Source of the DNA: Anaeramoeba flamelloides
Lineage: Eukaryota; Metamonada; Anaeramoebidae
Direction: 5' to 3'
Length of the DNA: 64,000 nt
Assembly: GCA_027625915.1 (NCBI GenBank)
Contig: JANTQA010000030.1
Span: forward strand, 2,728,001-2,792,000
In this document: in pieces, positions 23,621 to 33,467 of the stretch
Layout of the letters: every line of letters begins with the position of its first letter
Numbering within the stretch: position 1 is the stretch's first letter
The notes under the pieces: model-generated
What the model saw: only the letters and a program-made list of their open reading frames with translations
What the model was told of the DNA's origin: nothing
The model's database searches: none
Program-made: the position numbers and the translations under genes

Positions 23621-23640
23621 ACTTCCTGAAACTCTAAAAT

Positions 23641-24227
23641 TGTATTTAGGGTTTTTGATCCTAGCTATAATTTAGGCAAGATTACAGTTCAGAGAATATC
23701 TTCTCTTTAAAAAATGAAGAAAAGAATAAATTATTTCTAAACAAAGACAAGAAAAAGAGAAAGAAAAGCAAAAAACTAATGTTTTTTGAATTTAATAAAA
23801 ATCATCAAAATAAGTAAAAAAAAAAATAATTAATCAACTGAAAATTATTTTTATTGTAAAGTATTATTAAGTATCCCATTGAAATTAAAAAATTGAAAAA
23901 AAATAGATCCTTTTGGAAGATTTTAATGTTAATTTTTACATTACATGAGATACTATTATTTTGCATCTTTAAATTTGGAAAATTAAAATAAAAAAAATTT
24001 TTTTTATTGGGATAATTAGTAAAAAATCCAATAATTTCTTGTTCAATAATATTACAAATAGATTTTTTAGAGTCATCTGAATTATATATCGCACTAATAA
24101 GATCCAACTTCGGTTATGGTATCCTTTGATTATAGATAAATCTATGATGAAGCTTATTCCTTAAATATTTAAAAAAAAAATGAAAAAAGCTATCAAAAAT
24201 CTTTTCAACCAAACAAAATGTTGAAAA
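23641..24227. other. Intergenic stretch, nothing recognised
   Basis: About 590 bp of AT-rich DNA downstream of the hydrolase gene. A 100-codon open frame here (23805-24107, minus) is low in complexity and not supported. Confidence 0.5.
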
Positions 24228-25304
24228 TTAAAAAAAAAGGCAGAGACCGAACAATGAAGTAAATAAGATCATGAAAGAATTAAATGAGAAAGAGCCTGCA
24301 TTTGATGTATTTGGGTTTGGTGTGGCTGTAGGAGTCGGAGTATTATAATTGTCCAAATTTTTTGTCAGGAGATAGATCCATGTATCGGACAGAATTGGGT
24401 CATCATTGTCATCTAGTGGTGTATGCTTGTCATTTATTATGGATCCATGGTAATTGTCGGATCCTGATGGTTCACAATCTGTGAACAACATATGTGAATT
24501 AGAGTAAGGTGAGGTGTTATTGTCAACACAAATCTCTTCTCCGAATTGAGACAATTGTAAATAGTCAGAGAAGACAAGCTTGAGAAAATCCCAACCAACA
24601 ATTTGATCTCTGAGATGTCCAAAGCCAAGAAAGTGGTCTGCTGTCGTTTGGGGTTCCTCTGATAGCCACGGTGCAACTTGCAAGTATTTCACGGAATAAT
24701 CTGCAGGACTGGCAAAATTAAGTACAGTATGGACATTGTGCTGATAGCCTATAAAAGATGCGTGCCCTGCTCCCTGTGAATGGCCACTAAAGCCCAACTT
24801 ATCCCACATAATGTTGTCTCCGTCGAAATACAAATCCCAACCTTCTTCAGAGTCTTCTGAATGTAAATACTGCAACAATTTTATGAGCCGGTTTTCAATG
24901 CTATTGGATCGTGTAATGTTTACCTCGCTCGTTTTATTGTCCCCTATTAATGTCTCCATGCGAAGATTTGAAAAACAATACTCGTCTTCACTTGTCCGAC
25001 AGAGATCATTCACAGTCCAAGAATTTGGATAACGCAAATTGACCACATGAAAGCCGACGTTAGCAGCACACGTTAAATATTTTTGTGCAATTCCTGGGAT
25101 ACCATATGATCCATCTAAGTGGACAAAAAGAATGTTTAATTTTGAAACGTCTGTATTGTAAAAAATATAATGATCTTCAGTCCAATCATCAATTGCCTGA
25201 TCAGTCGAAGCAGGTGGCACTTGGCTAATAATTAATTGACAGTTCGTTGTGCATAAAAAATTTAACAAAAAAATTAGAACAGCAACAGTTTTTGGGTAGA
25301 TCAT
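24228..25304 (-). CDS. Secreted alpha/beta-hydrolase-fold protein, probably GPI-anchored
   Basis: Single exon. The frame opens at 25334, but the Met at 25304 is preferred because it starts a clean signal peptide (MIYPKTVAVLIFLLNFLCTT); from there the protein is 358 residues. The nucleophile elbow is GFSGHSQGAGH, Ser176 in this numbering (186 from the upstream Met). YHGSIINDKHTPL near residues 285-296 likely supplies the catalytic His. Several N-glycosylation sites are present. The C-terminus has a Pro/Thr stalk (NTPTPTATPNP), small residues SNAG and a hydrophobic tail, as in GPI-anchored or tail-anchored surface proteins. It resembles bacterial alpha/beta hydrolases with RYPN and GWD motifs, so bacterial origin is possible. 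Substrate unknown; likely esterase or lipase. Confidence 0.82.
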   Translation of the reverse strand: MIYPKTVAVLIFLLNFLCTTNCQLIISQVPPASTDQAIDDWTEDHYIFYNTDVSKLNILFVHLDGSYGIPGIAQKYLTCAANVGFHVVNLRYPNSWTVNDLCRTSEDEYCFSNLRMETLIGDNKTSEVNITRSNSIENRLIKLLQYLHSEDSEEGWDLYFDGDNIMWDKLGFSGHSQGAGHASFIGYQHNVHTVLNFASPADYSVKYLQVAPWLSEEPQTTADHFLGFGHLRDQIVGWDFLKLVFSDYLQLSQFGEEICVDNNTSPYSNSHMLFTDCEPSGSDNYHGSIINDKHTPLDDNDDPILSDTWIYLLTKNLDNYNTPTPTATPNPNTSNAGSFSFNSFMILFTSLFGLCLFF

Positions 25305-26500
25305 TCGTTGTGAAAAAAAAATGAAACAAGACAAAAGTTATAAAATGAAAATAGATTTCCCCTTTTAGAAATTCATAGAAGAATATTTTTTTCTCTTTTT
25401 TACCCATTTTGAATCTTGAACATTTTTTATTCAACCCCAATCCTCTTCTTAATGAATATGGAATGTAAAATGAATTTTTTTAATAAGTCGAATTTTCCCC
25501 ATAAATTCAAATATATTGTTAAAATGAAGTGAAAATTATTAAAATTTCATCCCAAAGTCCAATATGGAAAAGTTTAATAAAATATCAAAAAATATCATTT
25601 TTTTTTTGGGTTTGAGAAGACGTTTAGGTTTTTTCATCATACACATTGGGTAAAATATTTGAGAATCTGAAATAAAAAATTTTTTTTATTAATTGGAAAA
25701 TGACAGGATATTCTTTTCCAACACAAAATTTTCTAATTTGAAGAATATTTGATCCACATTAAAATAACCAATTTGAAAACAAATTAAAGTTTTTTAGAAG
25801 TAAACTTTAAAAATTCTATTTTGAAAATGCAGGTATGAGAAATTCAAATTAGACAGATTTTCATCTCATTTTGTCTTTTTTTCAATACTTTAGTTTTGGT
25901 TTTATTTCTGATTCTTAGTTTATTCAAAATATACTATTATAAGAAAAGTTCCAATCCATTAAATTGAAATCACAAATTACAAACTATTTCTTTACAAGTA
26001 ATAAGTTAACAAAAACAAGAAAACTAAAAGTATAACTTGTTCCCATTTCTTATTCAAATACTAGTTAAAGCAAAAAAAAAAAATTACAGTCATCCACGGA
26101 AGTATCTTGTTCAAGAATTACCAAAATAATCTTAGGATTGGGTAAAAAGGTAGCGTCACATTTTTGATTTTTTCTGAAAAATTCACGTTTTCAATAAAAG
26201 GGGGGAAATGGAAACAATTTATTATATTAAGAATAATTTTAAGATTATGGGTGTTCCTTGGAAAGGAATTCTTCAGATATCTTAAAAGTGCTGGACTTTG
26301 AGGGTCCAAGGTACATTGGATTTGTTTCAAAGGATTAAAATATTTTTTTTTAACAAAAAGTAGGTTAGTTTGGTATTTATTTCTATTTACATAAACCCGA
26401 ATTATCAATTCCTTAAATATACACCGAAGAAAACATTTGTTCAAATGAATTTTTTGTCCAAGTAAGAAATAACTGTTTAACAAATAGGAACTTTCAGGGT
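25305..26500. other. Intergenic stretch with a family D remnant and a family A end
   Basis: AATCTGAAATAAAAAATT followed by TTAATTGGAAAATGACAG near 25665-25702 resembles the right end of family D. CATTTCTTATTCAAATACTA near 26045 resembles the right end of family A. A 121-codon minus-strand ORF at 26118-26483 has no recognisable family and is not called as a gene. Confidence 0.5.
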
Positions 26501-26935
26501 ATCAAACCTATGCATCAAATAAAACATGTTGTTTATTACTTCTTGATTCAATATAACATCTAATTCACTACCCAATAGTTTACAATTAGCAAGTTACTAT
26601 TTGCAGGTTAAATCCTTGATATTTTCAATAAATTTTAAAATTATGAAAGGAATTTGTTATAAAATTTTTTTAATTTTTGATAATTTTTTATGAAATTTTT
26701 TTTTTTTTACAAGATTTGACGTTCTTTTTCAGAAAAAAATTATCTGTTTGATCCTTCATTTTTAGAATTTTTTTCTTGATAGAACTTTAAGAAATCAATA
26801 TCATATTTATTTTGTCATTATTGTTAGTTTTGTTGATCATTTAAGATGTAGGATTTGTAGAAAAAAAAAACATAGATTGTATTTAGAAACAATAGTTTTA
26901 CCAAGTCTAGATGGTTTATTTTAGTAGTGGTAGTT
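26500..26935. mobile_element. Family I element, copy 5, diverged
   Basis: Shares the inner landmarks of family I (TTGATCCTTCATTTTTAGAA, ACTTTAAGAAATCAATATCA and a TACCCAATAGT segment). Ends are not clear, so the borders are approximate. Confidence 0.5.
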
Positions 26936-27880
26936 CAAAAGAGTTAATAACCAGTAAATCGAATAATATATGTATAAACAAATACTAATCTTCTTTTATG
27001 AATTGTTTTAAGGGGTTATTTATAAAACAAATAATAATCAAAAACAATAAATAACTACATTTTTTTTAAAAAAAAATCTAAATTATTTTGATCGGTTGTT
27101 AAAGGGACTTATTTACTATACCAATCTCAAAGAGTACCATTTTTAAAGATATCCGAAGATATTATTACGAACTTTTAGATTGTAAAAAGTTATATTTTAC
27201 ATCTTAAAAAAGTTTTATTCATCTTTTTAAACTATGTTTATTAATCAATCTGAGATACTTTTTTAAAAAGTTCTCTAATCTACTTGTTTTAAAATGGATA
27301 TATCTATTTATTTTTTTTTCAATTCCTCAAAATTCTTTTTTTTTTTTTTTGATGCTGTTAAAGAGTATGTGTCAGAATCATGAACTGTGAATTTCAAATA
27401 AATGGCAGTTTCTTTTTTTTTTTTTTTTACAGATGGTTTATACATTAAAAGATCAAATAGATGTACAATAAACAATAATTAGATATGATATTTATTTCTT
27501 AATATTTGACTATCAAAAAAGGTAATTCTACAAATTTAAGATCAAATATAAAATTTTTCTTGAACAATACAGTCAAATCTTATTAAAACTACATAATTTA
27601 ATTAACAATTATCAAAAATTATAAAAAATTTTCAACAAATTCTGCCATAATTCTAAATTTACTCAATATAGCAAGAAATTAACTTCTAAAATTTTTCTTA
27701 CTTTTGATAAACGCTTGGCAACTGTATTAGGTATTCTGTTGAAACAATAAGAAAACAAAAGTCCTGGTTATTTTCTAAAACTTAGGCTTTATTCTTAGAT
27801 ACAACACTTATAAACCATATTAAGTATAAAAAAGATGATAATAAATTTACTACAACTTAATAATATTAATATGAGGAATT
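26936..27880. other. Intergenic stretch, nothing recognised
   Basis: AT-rich spacer with long T tracts (27335-27350, 27413-27430). No supported gene. Confidence 0.5.
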
Positions 27881-27883
27881 TTA

Positions 27884-28362
27884 TCAAAATAATGTTTGTA
27901 GATTATTTATCTTCATGTTTCAAAATAAAAAGTATGTTTCTTTGTTATTGAAGGGCTAGTCATCAAACGATCAAAGAAAATGACAATAAACCCAGATTAA
28001 ATATTATATTAATTTCTTAAGGTTCTTATCTTAAAAAAAAAAATAAAATCTTCAAATATGAAGGGTTAAATACTTAAAATTGTTCTCAAAAAATAGATTC
28101 TAATTTTAAAAGAAAATTTTTGATCTAATAAAAAACAAGTAAGGTATAGCAAATTAAGAATAATATTCCAAAAATTTTCAACAATACTTGCTTTCCTATT
28201 TTAAAATTTACTCATATTATCAAAGGGTTTGGTTTTCAAAATTGTTCTGAATCAAGTATCCTATTGGGTAGTTTATTAGATGTTTCATTGGAACAATAAG
28301 AAGAAGAAAATATTGATTTAAAAAAAAAGATTCTGGTTATGGTCGATGTTTTTTGATACTTT
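27884..28362. mobile_element. Family I element, copy 4
   Basis: Left end ATCAAAATAATGTTTG, then CATGTTTCAAAATAAAAAGT; right part ATGTTTCATTGGAACAATAA and TTTTTGATACTTTATTACAC. Landmarks run in the same order as copy 1 (16985-17466). About 480 bp. Confidence 0.65.
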
Positions 28363-28470
28363 ATTACACTTTCAAAATTATTGAGCAGGTGAAACGTCAA
28401 TATCACCAAGTAAGGGTACTTTTTTTATCTTAAAATCTTCATTCTAACATCTTTTCTTGTTGATATTTCT

Positions 28471-29230
28471 TCCTTAATGGATTAACATCACCCTATATTT
28501 CTCCATAATCGAAGTATGTTGATTACGGAACAAACTATATTAGTGCAACATGCCTCGAATAGATCTAAAAAATCTATTCTAAATCTTATTGAGAAATAAA
28601 TTATTAGATTTTTTATGGATGATCACTATTGAAAATTGTCTTTTTGAATTTTTTTTTTTAATTCCTTTTCCAAATCTAAAGATAGAAACTCAAAATAAAA
28701 GTTTTCCAATATTTTATAATTCATATTTAGAACGTCTAAAAGTAAATATTTTTTTAATTTTTTAATTTCAAAGATTTACCCAATAATAATCAACACAAAA
28801 ACACAAAAAACTGGTTAGTTTTGTTTGCTTTTTATAAATAATTGTAGCACCAATATATTTTCTATATTTCAGAAATAATTTTTCAAGAGAATTTTTTCAT
28901 TATAATCTAATTTATTTTTAAAAATTGAATTTTTTATCAACATGTTTATTTCAGAACAAATTTAAGAAAGATATTCTGTAACTATAGATTCAGAATATTG
29001 ATTATTCGGCCTTTAAATTTTTTGTGAAATGTTGATTTTTTTCTGAAATTTTTGTTTTTTTTACTAATTCAAGGAATATTTTTTTTTTATGAGTTACAAC
29101 AAATATTACACTTGACTAATTGAATTATTCAGAGACATATGAACGATGTAAAAAGAATTGTGGTTATATTTATAGTTACAACATACTTTGATCTTAGGCT
29201 TCTCCTTGGTTAGACACTAATCCCTTAAAA
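28471..29230 (+). mobile_element. Family K element, copy 1 (upstream of RPS11)
   Basis: About 760 bp. The left end CTTAATGGATTAACATC is the inverse of the right end, which reads GACACTAATCCCTTAAAAG. Matches 42815-44300 in the same orientation (CCAAATCTAAA.ATAG, TTTATAATTCATATTTAGA, GATCTTAGGCTTC). No coding capacity. It ends about 110 bp before the RPS11 start codon. Confidence 0.65.
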
Positions 29231-29338
29231 GTTAATTTTTTGATTTCAACTCTCACATAAAAAAATTCAGAAATTTTTCATTTTCATTTTTTTATTTTTA
29301 TCTTTTTATTTCAATAAAATTTAATACAATCCACTTAA

Positions 29339-30139
29339 ATGACCGAACAAAACCAAAGAGCATTCCAAAAACAAAAAGGTGTCTTTGTTTCAGATAAAAG
29401 AAGAGTACTTGGAAGATGGGTCAAAGGAAAATCAAGACTTGTTAAAAAAATTGGATTAGGCTTTAAAACACCAAAAGAAGCAATTGAAGGAACCTATATT
29501 GATAAAAAATGGTAAGCTTTTTAATCTCCAGTACTAAAGAAACAAAATCACATTCAAAACTAAAATAAAAAAAAACTTTTCTTTTCTTTTCTTTTAACCT
29601 AATCGATCTTATTTCGATCTTTAATATGAAAATAAAAAATAAAAAATAACCTAAACAGCCCATTTACTGGAAATGTCAGTATTCGTGGAAGAATTTTAAG
29701 AGGTGTTGTTATTAGTACAAAAATGGAACGAACAATTATCATCAGACGTGATTATCTTCACTATTTAAAAAAATATAATAGATTTGAAAAACGTCACAGA
29801 AATCTTCCAGCCCATTGCTCTCCATGTTTCAAACATGTTAAACCAGGTGACATTGTTACAATCGGTCAAACTCGGTAAATTTCTTTTCTTTTTTCTTTTC
29901 TTTTGCTTTTTTTTTTTTTTTTTGATCTTTCCTTTAGCACATTTTTTTCTTTTTTTTCTCGTCACTAACCAATGCTTTTTTTCTTTTTTTCTTTTTTTTA
30001 ATTTTATGTTTTTGTAATTTTATGTTTATCCATTTTATCAAAAATAATAAGACCTCTCTCAAAAACCGTACACTTCAATGTAATTAAATGGGAACCACAA
30101 CAAGGTGTTGATGCTGTTAAACAATTCAGACAATTTTAA
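29339..30139 (+). CDS. RPS11: 40S ribosomal protein S11 (uS17), 3 exons
   Basis: Exons 29339-29511, 29659-29874 and 30052-30139 give 158 residues, the same length as the human protein. Introns of 147 and 177 nt start GTAAGC and GTAAAT, end AG, and both split a codon after the second base (Cys58 and Arg130). [41 protein letters not shown] and the end SKTVHFNV are near-invariant in eukaryotic uS17. The protein is an early-binding 18S rRNA protein of the small subunit. The leader just upstream is T-rich then A-rich; an AATAAA-like signal lies near 30255. Intron 2 has a long T/C tract. Assignment is certain. Confidence 0.97.
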
Positions 30140-31396
30140 GATCGGCTTGAAAAAAAAAAAAGTTTTTCACTAATTAAAAAGAACAGAAATTTTGTTCTTA
30201 TTTTTAATTTGATATAAACAGAATTTATTTTACTTTTTCAAGGTGTAATGAAAAATGAATAAAATCTTTAACAAAAAATATTTATTCCACAATAAAGAAA
30301 AAAAAAAAAAAGGTTTAATGAAGCTTGAATTTACTTCTCTTATTCTATTTTTTATGATTTATTTTTTGAAAAAGAAACAAGGAAAAATGAAAATTGAATA
30401 ACCACACTTTAGCAAACCAATTCCTAAAATTAGCCAACTAAAGGGAATATTTTTGATTTTTCAAAATTATACAAATTGAAAAAAAACAGAACCAACCTAT
30501 TCTAGCCCAAACTGGTTTAGATTTTAAATTTTACATATCGAAAAACCTAAATTTGATACAGTAGCCAAAATTAAAGTTTTCACGCATTCGCCATTTCCTA
30601 AGACCATTGAAATCGTTCATAGTAATTCTTGGAAACAATAATAAAAGTCAGTTTTAAAAAAGCGACAAAAAAGTTTTTAATAGAGGAATCAAAATAGGTC
30701 GAACTAGTTTGTTGAATGTCTTCAACAAAAGTTTGAAAAACGTTTCTGACGCACTGTTGCGAAATGGTTCTGCTGTTAAACACACATTAAAATAATTTCT
30801 ATTTGATCACGGAGTTCAAAAAGGAAAGAGCAAAATTAAATCTCTACAGTTTTTATTTTCAATTGATCTAGCAAAGATCTTTGAAACTTTTTTTATCGAG
30901 TAATTGGTAAAATAATTTGGGAATTTGAAATAAATTTTTATTTCTGAATTATCATACTATAGGTTTCCCAAATTGAAATTAGTACTCAAATTCTAAAGTT
31001 CATTACTGATAACAAAAAATAAATTAAACAAATTTTTACATTTATCTTTTTGAGATCTAAAAATATTTTTGAATGAAACCATTTCATGAAAGTTTTGGTT
31101 CTAAAGTTGAAAATTGTAACATTACAGATTTAATGTTTTTGTGAATTTCATTTTTTTTTGGGATCTTTTCAACATTTTTTCAAATTTTGAAATGTAAATT
31201 TTATTCCATTTATTATTTAACAAATCAAAGTTAAAATAAATTTTAATGGGCCTATACTGTAACCATTCCAATACCAGTATTCTCAATCTATTTTAATTAA
31301 AAGATATTAAATTCGAAACAAATTCTACAGCCCTGAAAAATATCTGTCGTTATTTGTACGAAGTTGAGAAAAAAAGAAATTATAAATATGCTTTTA
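30140..31396. other. Intergenic stretch after RPS11 with family C/D remnants
   Basis: Near 30900-30960 GGGAATTTGAAATAAATTTT resembles family D, and TTCCATTTATTATTTAACAA near 31205 resembles a family C right end. Around 30590-30790 the base composition is less AT-rich and short frames are open on both strands, but no family is recognisable. Confidence 0.5.
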
Positions 31397-31875
31397 CAGT
31401 GATCAAAATAAAGTGTGCACAACAACTATAATACGTGTTTCAAAATATTATCCGTGCTTTTTTTTATTATTGCTCAAATACAACATCCAATCTACTAACA
31501 AATAGTATACTTAAGTTCAAATCAATTTTGAAAGTAAAGACCTGGTTATTTTGAGTAAAATTTAAATTATTCCTTCAAATAGTTGAAAATTTTCCATAAT
31601 ATTCTCAATTTTTTTGAAATTTTTTGTTTTTTTTATGATTAAAATTTTCTATGAAAAATTTACTCTATTTTTTGAGATAAATTTTGCAATTTGATCCTTT
31701 ATTTTTAGAATTTATTTTCAAATAATAGAACTTTAAGAAATCAATACCATATTTTTTTAGGCTTTATTATCAGTTTATTTTATTGGTTAATTTATAGGTC
31801 TTCTATAACAAAAAAACACGCTTTTTATTTTGAAACACACATTATATTTTTTTGCACGGGTTATTTTGACTACAA
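31397..31875. mobile_element. Family I element, copy 2
   Basis: 479 bp starting CAGTGATCAAAATAAAGTGT next to TA at 31395-31396. The right end mirrors it diverged (GGTTATTTTGACTACAA). Inner landmarks TTGATCCTTTATTTTTAGAA, AGGTCTTCTATAACA and TTTTTATTTTGAAACACACA are those of the family. Confidence 0.8.
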
Positions 31876-31885
31876 TACATCTCTC

Positions 31886-32595
31886 AAATAAACTCTGTTT
31901 CAGTCAAAGTGCCCAAAGTTTTTTTCAAATATCAATTATTTTATATAATTGACCTTTGAAGAACAAATAAGAAATAAAGAGAATAATACACCTCAAAGAA
32001 ATGTTGATACATGTCTGAAAGAAAACTAATTAATCAATAGCTTTTCTTAAAAATTGAAAAACTCAAATTCTTAGGCCCTATTGAGAAAAACTAAGATGTA
32101 CGTTTTGATCTTCTACTGGTATTTGAATAATAAATATGAAACATTTTTCACTTCATTTTCTACACTTTTCTTTTAGAAATTAAGCCCCCAAACAAAGTTT
32201 GTTGGTATTTGTGGTCTCTATTTGAAAAAGGAAATGAAAATGAAGTGAAAATTTTTCACATTTATCAAACAAATATCAAGATCGAAGATCAAATCAAAAA
32301 TTCCAATAGAAATCAATAGATTTCTCAACAATCTTTACATGGTTTCAATGACCTTAGAATAACACATTTTTACCAAGTGACTATTGATCTTGCAATAAAA
32401 AAAATTTTTGCAAATGAATTAGGTTTTTAAAAAAAACACAAAAAAAAAAACAAAAATGTGTAGAAATGTGAAAAAAAGATTTCAATTTTGAAAATTTTAA
32501 AAATAAAATTTTTCTTCTAATATCTATGCAAACCCTTTAAGCACGTGTATTATACCATTACAACTGGGCCCCTTTGACTGAAAAATAGTTTATTT
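31886..32595 (+). mobile_element. Family Q element, copy 1, with nested family A MITE
   Basis: About 710 bp with inverted ends: left AAATAAACTCTGTTTCAGTC, right ending TTTGACTGAAAAATAGTTTA. Matches 54806-55522 in opposite orientation over its whole length, including the nested family A element at the same place. No transposase. Confidence 0.75.
32116..32280. mobile_element. Family A MITE, copy 4, nested in family Q
   Basis: Starts CTGGTATTTGAATAATAAAT after TA; inner arm GGAAATGAAAATGAAGTG. The right end is diverged (AAATATCAAG instead of AAATACCAG). Confidence 0.8.
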
Positions 32596-33467
32596 ACAGA
32601 AGACAGAAAATTAAGAACAAAATAAACCTTCCTGAAATTGTATAGGTAACGTATTCAGCACTATTTAAAATTAACCAGATGATTGTATGGTATCAAAAAT
32701 TGAAAAAAACTATAGTCTATAGCAAGTTTCCTATATTTGTAAAAAGGATGATCTCTTATATATCTTATGATCTGTTAAAGTGAAGTATTAAATTATCAAT
32801 TGATTAGTCTTTCATATTTTGATATAAACTCGAAAAATATCCAGAATCAATCTTTTTGTTTTTTGATCGTTTTTAAATTAATTGTTTAAGAGTAAACATT
32901 CTCTTATTCTCTAGACTTTAACTTTTATAAACTTTGGAAAATTGAATTATAGTCAGTTAATGTATTGTGATTTTAAAGCATTTAAAAAACACCAAAAACC
33001 CAAAGAAAAAGTAAAAACTTAAAAGAATTTTTCAATTTCAAATGATTAATTATTGAATAAATGGTATTTAATTCTTCATCACCTAAATCAGATCAAGATA
33101 ATTTTTTGACAAAGATTTCGTTTAACCTTTCAATAAGAAAGTTGAAGAATCAAAATTACTTGCAAAAATTTTTCCTTTTCAATGAGAAGATAGAATTTTA
33201 TTGGAAATTCCCACAATCTTTCTTTTTGTATCAAGTTATAACAACTTTCATCAAGTAAAACCAAAAAGTAAAAAATCAATAAAGAAACAATAAATATTAC
33301 CGTTAGGATCTAAAATAATTTTCTGTAAATTTCTGAAAATAAAAAAAAAATCATTTTTTCAGTATTTATTCTTTCTTACTTTCACCACCAAAGCAAAAAA
33401 AACCTTATCATCAAGAACAAAACAATCACTTGAAAAAAAAACAAGAATAAACAACAGAAAAGAAAAA
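32596..33467. other. Upstream region of MSH2
   Basis: AT-rich spacer turning A-rich in the last 60 bp before the MSH2 start codon. A 65-codon ORF at 33061-33258 has no family resemblance; it could be a short upstream ORF or chance. Confidence 0.45.

Larger units (their letters stand above)
21650..23640 (+). repeat. Family L long direct repeat, copy 2, ending in a hairpin array
   Basis: Same order of segments as 9650-12420: AAGGACTACATTTCC, AGTAAGATCTAAG, TTTTTGAGAATATTTCTT, TTGAGAGAAATGATT, ATTTTTCTTTTTCATTTT, then the hairpin array. About 2 kb, no long ORF. Divergence between the copies is considerable, so the duplication is old. Confidence 0.7.

Noticed and set aside
26118-26483. 121-codon minus-strand ORF
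   Set aside because: No recognisable motif, composition typical of chance frames here, adjacent to a family I remnant. A weak hypothetical gene cannot be excluded.
29765-30017. Lys-rich and Phe-rich ORFs on both strands
   Set aside because: They overlap exon 2 and the T/C-rich intron 2 of RPS11.
30590-30800. Open frames on both strands in a less AT-rich patch after RPS11
   Set aside because: Each is interrupted soon and neither resembles a family I know; it may be a decayed gene fragment.
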